Below are positions 56,916 to 64,000 of a stretch of 64,000 nt of DNA, one piece after another. The notes below the pieces were generated by a model. It was not told where the DNA came from, did no database searches, and saw only the letters and a list, made by a program, of their open reading frames with translations. The stretch comes from Polytrichum commune (taxonomy: Eukaryota; Streptophyta; Polytrichopsida; Polytrichales; Polytrichaceae). The DNA is taken from contig OX485803.1 in NCBI GenBank assembly GCA_950295325.1, positions 56,433,554 through 56,497,553 of the forward strand, written 5' to 3'. Position 1 is the stretch's first letter, and each line of letters starts with the position of its first letter. Position numbers and translations under genes: made by a program.

Positions 56916-58618
56916 ATGGGTGCATTCAGAAGAAATTCGGCAGAGATGAGCTCCTTTACCAAGATCTCATCACAAATTCCTCTTCCACGAAGATCATACA
57001 CTGGCTATGGAATGCTGCTTTGCCTTTTCATCCTTGCCATGTCTCTGGTCACTCTCCTCTTCAATCTAACAATCCACCGAACTCATATGCATCACGAGTC
57101 CAGCCTACACCAGACTCCATCATGCGACCTGCAATTCATGAAGGCTAAGAAGGTCGTTCTGGTATCTCATGAGCTTTCCCTATCTGGTGAGAAATCCAAG
57201 TACAATCTGCATTGTCAGAAAATTCAGTTGGATCTTTTTGGGGAAGTTGAGAGGAGTGATTCATTGTCAACAAAAAGAACTGGACTTAAGTACTTAGGTA
57301 GTGATGATATGATTCTGCCTGGGTCAATTTGCTGTTTAATTGCTAAGGCATTTCAGCCTTCACAGGGGGTCCACTGCTGCTGATGGAATTGGCATCTCTT
57401 TTGGTTGAGAGCGGAGCACACGTACATTGGATTACTGCCAAACATATGAAATTAGTTGTAACCGACCCGGTAGTTCAAGCATTGGAAGTCAAGCTGAAGA
57501 CCAGAGGAGTTCAGGCATAACTTCCTTCCTCTCCCGCCACCCTAACATTTGTCGTGTTTCTGATGCTAAATTAATTCCCATGGTTTCTGCATTGTTATCA
57601 GGATCTTGTAAGCAACTCTCATGAGGATCCTTCGTTTTTTGATCTCAGATTTTGAGAACGAGACAAACGGAGACCATAAGAGTAGTGTCTGCCGCAGATT
57701 TGGTAGTGCTCAATACAGCAGTAGCTGGGAAGTGCATCGATGATTTTGCAGCAGTGAAGTCAGACTCAAGCAAAGTGCTGGCCAAGATTGTGTGGTGGAT
57801 ACACGAGATGAGGGGCCACTATTTCAACCTGGAATATTTGAAACGCCTCCCAAATGTGGCAGTGGTGGTGACTGATTCCTATGCCACTGCTGAGTATTGG
57901 CAAACGCGCACAAAGGAACGCTTGAGGTTAGACCTGGCAAAGTTCTGTTTTGAGCACATTCGCAACATGGAATTTCTCATGTAGTTCTGACGTGTACGGA
58001 GTTATTACAGTTATCCTCTAACTCAACATGACTTTTGGTTGGGAGTAGTTGTAAATTTGCATACAATACCTTCCACGTTCGGTAAATGTTATTTGTATGC
58101 TTGGAGGTAGTTGCGGAGGTTTGAATAAAGAATATTTTATATTGGTCCATTGAGGGTCAAACTCATTTTGGCATGCCAAGCGGTGCTAAAATGTACCGAT
58201 ATTTTATGCAAAACAACGAATGGGAAACCAGAGCCAGAGCTTTATTTGCATAGATATGCGGCAAGCCTATAACCAGCTTGCAACGTGACTTGCAAATCAG
58301 GATGAAATTGCCAAAGACCTATGTAGTGCACTTGGGCAACAGTAAGGAGCTCATGGGTGTCGCTGAGGATCCTATTCCAAGAGGGTTGATGAGGCAACGT
58401 GTTCGTGCAACACTCGGGGTCAGCAATAAGGATCTCGTTTTTTCAATGATCAATAGTATGTCCACAGCTCTTGCAATAAATTGAAATATGAGTTCCTGCT
58501 GCTAATTCTCTGAAGATCCTGTTTCGTAAATCATCATTGCATCATGGTTCAAGCTCAAAAACGTACTTCATTGTAGATTTCATTCACTATATGTGATGTG
58601 TATGTTCATGTTCTGTAG

Positions 58619-58649
<31 letters not shown>

Positions 58650-60227
58650 GGCTAACCTGTTGCAGTCAACACAAATCTGACAGGGGTTGTAATTCATTGC
58701 ATAGTAAGAAAGAGCACATTTAACGTATGCGGGAGATTGTAATTTGGGGAAACAATGTAGCTCAGATTATTGTAGGTCAGAATGTTGGAGTAGCTCAATA
58801 TGGGATAAGTCTATGCAGGTGTTTCTCGAGGCAAAGGGCAAGATTTGTTCTTAAGAGCATTTTTGAAGGCTGTGAATTTGGTCAGAGAATCCAGTGTTCT
58901 GGGAGAAGCCCTCCAGATGCACGCTTTACTTGTAGGAAGTGACTGGTCTGCTTTCAAGTACGAGACTATGCTACGGGAGTTTGTTGAAGAAAATGGTTTG
59001 GGGAGGCTGGTCCACTTTGTCAACAAGTCCATGAACGTTGCCCCTTATTTGGCTGCCTCTGATGTACTTGTCCAAAACTCTCAGGTACAGCTAGAACCTT
59101 AGGCCTCGTGCAATCTCAGCGGAAAGTATTCACGTTATTAGTGTCTGCTTGCTCCAAATTATAACTGGAACTGGATCAGAAGCTGAGGTTGCTGTGCAGG
59201 GTCGAGGGGAATGCTTTGGACGCATCACAATCGAAGCCATGGCTTTTAAGTTGCCAGTCCTGGTGAGAAATTTCACATTGTTGAGCACATCCAAAACAGA
59301 TCCTGATTCCTGATTAGCGGACGCTGGGGTCCAAATCATAGACCGCGTTGCCCGCCGCCTGCTAATTGGGTTGGAAGTTATGTTCTAGGGTTTGACCCTT
59401 CTTGTCGTTGCTAAGAGCCTCCATACTCCATCTGAGGTATGGACCTTGTTGTGTTCAATCTCTAAGTTCTCACCTACTACAAACCTTTGAACCTAGAAGA
59501 ATTGATGAGTTTGAGAGCTCTGAAGGCAGCAAGCAGAAATCATGGAATAATGATGGGATTGATGTTGGAAATTGGCTTGTGTATTGGTCAGTTATAAGTG
59601 TAAGGTTTCGTTGGAAACAAGAGTTGTTATGCCACTTAATCATTTTCATTGCTTCGTTTCAGTATATTTGATGGAACTTGAAGGCAGCTTATGCTAAGCC
59701 ACAAGCTGGGACACCACACCTAGTTTTCCAAGAGTTGAAGATGCATTAAACCTCACGAACTGGGTCCCCCTTGTTATGTCCAAGACCCAATTTCATGTGT
59801 ATTGAAATTTATTCTGAGAGTATACTAAGTACGTTCTAAGAACATTTATTAAATGTGCTCAATATTCCATGAATATGTGCATTACTTCGTAGCCCCCTTG
59901 ACAATACCCCTTTATCTCATGCAGTTCATATGTCTACAAGTAGCAACCCCTGTGGTTTATTGATGAGCTGGGTTGTGAATGCAGGGAACAGCAAGTGGGG
60001 GGACTTTGGAGATTGTTGTAAACGGAAGCACAGGGCGATTGCATCCTGTTGGGAAAGAAGGGGTGCAGACATTGGCAGATCACATAAGAGATCTTGCCTT
60101 GCACCCATCCGTGCGCCAGAGAATGGGGAACAGGGGCTACCAGAGAGTGAGAGATCACTTTATGGAGCACCACATGTGTGAGAAGTTGGGCCATGTTTTC
60201 AAAGACGTTATGGCTCAGGGCTCATAA
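56916..60227 (+). CDS. GT4-family glycosyltransferase, membrane anchored (7 exons)
   Basis: Exons 56916-57186, 57366-57514, 57649-57926, 58301-58455, 58819-59084, 59200-59262 and 59985-60227 total 1425 nt in one frame, giving 474 residues. A short basic N terminus and one membrane helix (about residues 32-53) suggest a type II Golgi protein. The nucleotide-sugar-binding fold starts at KKVVLVSHELSLSGGPLLLM (residues 78 on). Family blocks follow: LVVLNTAVAGK, WWIHEMRGHYF, KTYVVHLGNSKELM, SRGKGQDLFLRAF, VLVQNSQ, and GECFGRITIEAMAFKLPVL with the E-x7-E pair at Glu377 and Glu385. It resembles uncharacterised plant proteins such as Arabidopsis At1g75420/At1g19710 (from memory); donor and acceptor sugars are unknown. 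Introns are GT-AG except intron 2, which appears to be GC-AG. No inactivating change otherwise. Confidence 0.92.
57515..57648 (+). other. Probable GC-AG intron of the glycosyltransferase gene
   Basis: The exon ends RGVQ and is followed by GCATAA; reading on gives a TAA stop at once. The next exon begins after CTCAG with ILRTRQTETIRVV in the right phase (0). GC is thus the simplest donor, a rare but accepted variant. Length 134 bp. Confidence 0.7.
58622..58649 (+). repeat. AC microsatellite in intron 4 of the glycosyltransferase gene
   Basis: About 14 ACAC dinucleotide units inside the 363-bp intron between exons 4 and 5. Confidence 0.9.
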
Positions 60228-60994
60228 TTCACGGCAATTAATTCCTCGAAGCCTCAATATAAGAACTGCAGTTTCCAGTCTTGAATAGCTGGAGCGACTA
60301 GGAACGAACATTTTCATTTACTTGCATTTATTTCTCGACCCTGAGCTCACAGTTCTCGAATTTCCTTGGAATATCCATGACAGATGAGGACTACTAATCT
60401 GCTTACGTGATAGGTACTTTGGACTTAGACCCCACTATAAAGTTTCAACATGCAGATTCTTGAGGTCCAATTTTCAGCAATGGACTAATAAGATTGCTTG
60501 GTTTACGAAACTAGAGTTTAGGGTTTACCGTCTCCCAATTGCAATGCATTCATCAATCACATGATTTCCCACCATTTGCAGCAATTGAAAATCCTGCGTT
60601 CTCCTGGTGGATGGTGTCCACTGCGTTCAACAAGGCAATACAAAAGATGATGAGAATGCAGGTATGGAGAGAAAAGTGACATACTTGTAGTCTGTCAGAG
60701 TTAGGTATTTCTCCACCAAGCAAAGTGAATCATCATATACTTAATTTTTTACCACGCAAGCTTTCATTTCTGATATGAAGGCCCATGTGGCAAACAGGGT
60801 GCATCCACATCTTTACCCGTGTCAACCATTACATCAAGCTTTCTTGATGTAAACAGTAAGAGTAGTATAATGTGCTTTTCTGTTCTGTTTATGAGATTTC
60901 GCCAGAATGGATTTCTCCAGTAGAGGTCATCACCAAATAGGTAGACCAGGCTGATGACTTGCTATTACTTTCTGCCAATTCAGGGGTGTTTCAC
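60228..60994. other. 3' flank of the glycosyltransferase gene
   Basis: Presumed 3' untranslated region then spacer. No second gene or clear polyadenylation signal picked out. Confidence 0.4.
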
Positions 60995-61106
60995 ACTACT
61001 AAGTTCTTTGAGGGTTAATGTCTCAATTTGAGACATTAGTTGCATTGGCCGGAGATTATACAAGAGACATTATTTGAGACATTAAGTCTTGAATATTCTA
61101 GTAGTG
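60995..61106. mobile_element. Small CACTA-type MITE
   Basis: Left end CACTACTAAG, right end CTAGTAGTG, with inner halves TTAATGTCTCAA and TTGAGACATTAA in inverse. TCA flanks both sides (60992-60994 and 61107-61109). Length 112 bp, able to fold back. Confidence 0.75.
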
Positions 61107-62734
61107 TCAGCAACAGTGAAAGAGCTCAATGAAATCACTTTCATTACAATACATTTTACAAAGACATTCTTAACATGAAGATGGACTTGTCTGTGCACTC
61201 TTGTTGGAATGGTGAGTGGTACATGTTCTGAGTGCTGATCCAGTAGCAGATGGAGGGTAAGTTCGCAAATTCTATATAAACATGCAGCATATGGGATCAA
61301 GAACTCCCCCACCTGCGCTTCCTTATTAAAACCTAAACCATACACCACTACACACCACCACCACCACCACCACAACAACAACAACATACGTATGATGTCT
61401 CACGTGAAAGTACGGTCTTTGACAACCTATCATGTTTTGTTGGCTGAATTTGGAGAACTACCCGTAGATTTATACGCTCTTTAGTTCACTATGGGTTTTC
61501 AACTACGGCTTGCCCACCTACCCTCCTCTTTGCTAGTCAATTAAGCAGCCTCACTTTCCCGACACCTTGTTGAACAAGGATTTAGCACTTGGCACAAATT
61601 GACAACCATGTGGAAGGCATCATGGGGTCTATCTCATTGGGAAACCCATGACAACCCAATCACATCAAAAATCGCATTTGATGATATTGAGGAGGCTTTT
61701 CTTGCTAAAGAGTGGAACTTTTTCCATCTCTCATGGAAGAAACCAAATTACCTCCACCTCAAGGATTTTTTCAAATACGAATTTGAACTGTACTTGAAGC
61801 AACAATTGACACCATAATAATGCAAGATCATTGTTGCTTACCACTCCTCAAATCATAGACTTGCCATTGAAAAATGATTAAAAGTTAACTTTAAATTACC
61901 AGTTATTGGATAGTGGTAGAGTGTCTCTGTCTCTAAAGATAATAGATTATGCCGCTTTGCTCGTCTAACATAGTTGAAAATAAGGCACAATTTGTGTTAG
62001 AATGTCCCCTATATAACTTCATTAAAGATAAGTTCCGTCAATATTTGAGAATGTAGTATTAGGGAGCCTCAATCTTTCTTTCAATTGGACCAACAAGTTG
62101 ACATCAGCCTCTATTTCACAAAGGCTACCACACTTTGCCACTCTAGGGCATTAGTGAGTTTGAAACCATACTCATGCACTTTCAATCCATTAGCCTTTTG
62201 GTTTCACGGATTTTAAAAACAAATTCATTTCATCTACCTTACCTTATTCTAGAATTCACATATGTTGGTAGTTTTTTTTATTGATTTATAATTGTTTTTG
62301 TTTGGCTTCATGCATCAAATTGCACCCCCTACATATGAGAATTTTATAAAGAAAAACAAGTGTATACATACTAATGGCATGCTAGGAAATGAACTCATGT
62401 ATTTCAATTAATATTTTCAATTTCATATGATAAATGCCTCCACTGTATATACAAAATATATATCATGAATCAAATAGCCTTTATTTCACATGAAATTATT
62501 TTCACTTTGCAATGAAAAAGTCATTTTGATCCATAGCATGTAATTCAACAATTGTATCAAACAAAGAAAGACAAGAGCATAATAAGTTTGCCACAAACCG
62601 GAGACCATAACTCAAGGAAGCCTATGGGCTCTCCAAGAGCCTCTAGTTTGTAAAAACCTAAAACCCAAATGCAAACCCAAGCAACAACATACATGATAGT
62701 CATTGAGGACTATGACCATATGACAACCTCGGGG
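61107..62734. other. Intergenic sequence with a CCA/CAA microsatellite
   Basis: About 1.6 kb. ACCACC and ACAACA units at about 61344-61386. A 72-codon plus-strand frame at 61599-61817 (rich in Trp, Lys, Phe) is not recognised. No other feature. Confidence 0.45.
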
Positions 62735-63229
62735 CACGGGTAGATCACTTAGTGCATTTTTAAAACGACGTGCGGCATAATATAGAGAGGATTAAAATCA
62801 TTTGAAATAAAAATTATAAAGGAATTCCAAATAATGAAGGGGTCATTAAATGTAGACAATCCCATTATAAGTAAGTTAGATGGACATAAAACGTGGGCCA
62901 TTATTTTTTGTAAAATTAATATAGGGGCTGAAGATAACGATCCTAGAAGGTATGTTTAGTATGGTATGTAAATGGGTTTAGGACTCACGGGGATGGATGA
63001 TAATTGGGATTTCTGTTTGTCCAAAATTACTTAAAAGGAATATAGAGTACAAAAAATTGCAGTGACTTCGACAATATAAGTAATGGAAGGATGCAAACAA
63101 ATGGATCATTTTTGAAATTTAAGTAATTATAGGGAGGCTTTAATTCAGCCCTTGAAGGTAAATAGCCCCAAAACAAAAACCCCCAGCCGCACGTGGTGCA
63201 CAAAAATGCCTTAGAGTGATCTACACATG
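62735..63229. mobile_element. hAT-type MITE
   Basis: Left end CACGGGTAGATCACTTAGTG, continuing to ACGTGCGGC; the right end, read inversely, is CATGTGTAGATCACTCTAAG continuing to ACGTGCGGC. Perfect 8-bp duplication CCTCGGGG at 62727-62734 and 63230-63237. Length 495 bp. The first bases resemble those of the element at 35172-35591. Confidence 0.85.
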
Positions 63230-63237
63230 CCTCGGGG

Positions 63238-64000
63238 GGATCACACCCCCTTATATTTTGTAACCACGTGCAATATTGGGGTATTTAATGGGGGGATATT
63301 TAAGCATCTCTCAATATTTTTTCCCTTCCTATTTGTAGATATAAAGCTACTTTGACAGATTTTTTAGCACCCTATATTTATTTGTAATCGTTTAGAGAGG
63401 CTAATTTTTGGCACCATATTTTTTTAATAAATCATACAAGTATCAAATAGTGGATGGAATACTATAGCATTGCAAAATCGACTATGTGAGCAACAAACAT
63501 TCCATACCATCCATCTTGTCATTCAATTTATTTCAATTAGTTTTACCAATCCTAGACCATTCAAGATACCATTCAAAACACAACCAATAGCACTTGGATA
63601 CTAGTTAAAGGTTTACCAATAAACATGGAGATAACAAAATATACAAGCTAACATAGACAAGTTATAAACACAGATAGAACACAACAAGAAATACAATCAA
63701 TTGTGATAAAACATAAAATTTTGCAAAATTATCTACTTCACAAAAAAAAGATTGCCTTCAAATACAAGAAAGCTAAATACAAAAATTAAAAACACTTACG
63801 TTAATTATGTTCACAAACACATTCAACTATAGTCCCATTCAAACCTTGTACCAAATATTTACAATGTGAAGGGTTAAGATATAACTATGCACCTTCCAAT
63901 ACTATCAAGATACATGTTCAACATCCTCTATAATGTCATGATAAGACTCATGAATTATGAGGTTAAACACCAATGACGACGAATATCTAAAACTAGTTGT
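63238..64000. other. AT-rich intergenic sequence
   Basis: Nothing recognised up to the window edge. Confidence 0.5.

Overview
This window looks like nuclear DNA of a land plant. It is AT-rich and gene-poor: three genes appear intact, one gene copy is broken, and most of the rest is transposable elements and their remains. The plant assignment rests on a germin-like protein gene, a plant-type GT4 glycosyltransferase with seven exons, a minor-spliceosome protein gene with four exons, GT-AG introns and plant-style DNA transposons. I cannot name the species. An APE-type LINE with an RNase H domain and a 2A-like motif would suit a non-flowering plant, but that is only a weak inference.

Layout. 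2.5-4.5 kb (minus): U11/U12-25K (SNRNP25) gene, with a GC-rich block upstream. 5-18 kb: a repeat nest with two Tourist-like MITEs, a TA-flanked MITE, foldbacks, decayed hAT transposase pieces and three solo LTRs of one family, each with a perfect 5-bp target-site duplication. 18.3-18.7 kb: exon relics of a SAC-domain phosphoinositide phosphatase. 20-29 kb: mostly unassigned sequence with a decayed gag-protease fragment and the first of two ~940-bp TA-flanked elements. 29.9-30.6 kb (plus): an intact intronless germin-like protein gene, followed by a coding-like 90-bp tandem repeat that ends at a stop codon fused to AATAAA. 34.5-35.9 kb: CACTA-type and hAT-type MITEs.

37.7-46.1 kb (minus): a long decayed LINE. 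Read in its own direction it has a 2A-like motif, an APE endonuclease, a reverse transcriptase with YADD, RNase H and a C-terminal Cys/His cluster. It is interrupted by three later insertions, one of them a hAT-type MITE whose terminal repeats are poly-G. 46.5 kb: a third Tourist-like MITE. 47.6-54.8 kb: an inverted pair of AT-rich arrays each joined to a tRNA-like SINE module; one copy lies inside a CACTA-type element. Between them are the second TA-flanked element and a germin-like pseudogene. 56.9-60.2 kb (plus): the glycosyltransferase gene, with a probable GC-AG second intron. 61-64 kb: a small CACTA MITE and a hAT MITE.

The three intact genes have no evident functional link to one another: pre-mRNA splicing, apoplastic cupin, and probable Golgi glycosyltransferase. 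The interest lies in the repeats: nested insertions with readable boundaries, terminal repeats that have changed together, and the 2A-bearing LINE. All exon structures and family names come from reading motifs by eye, without database searches.
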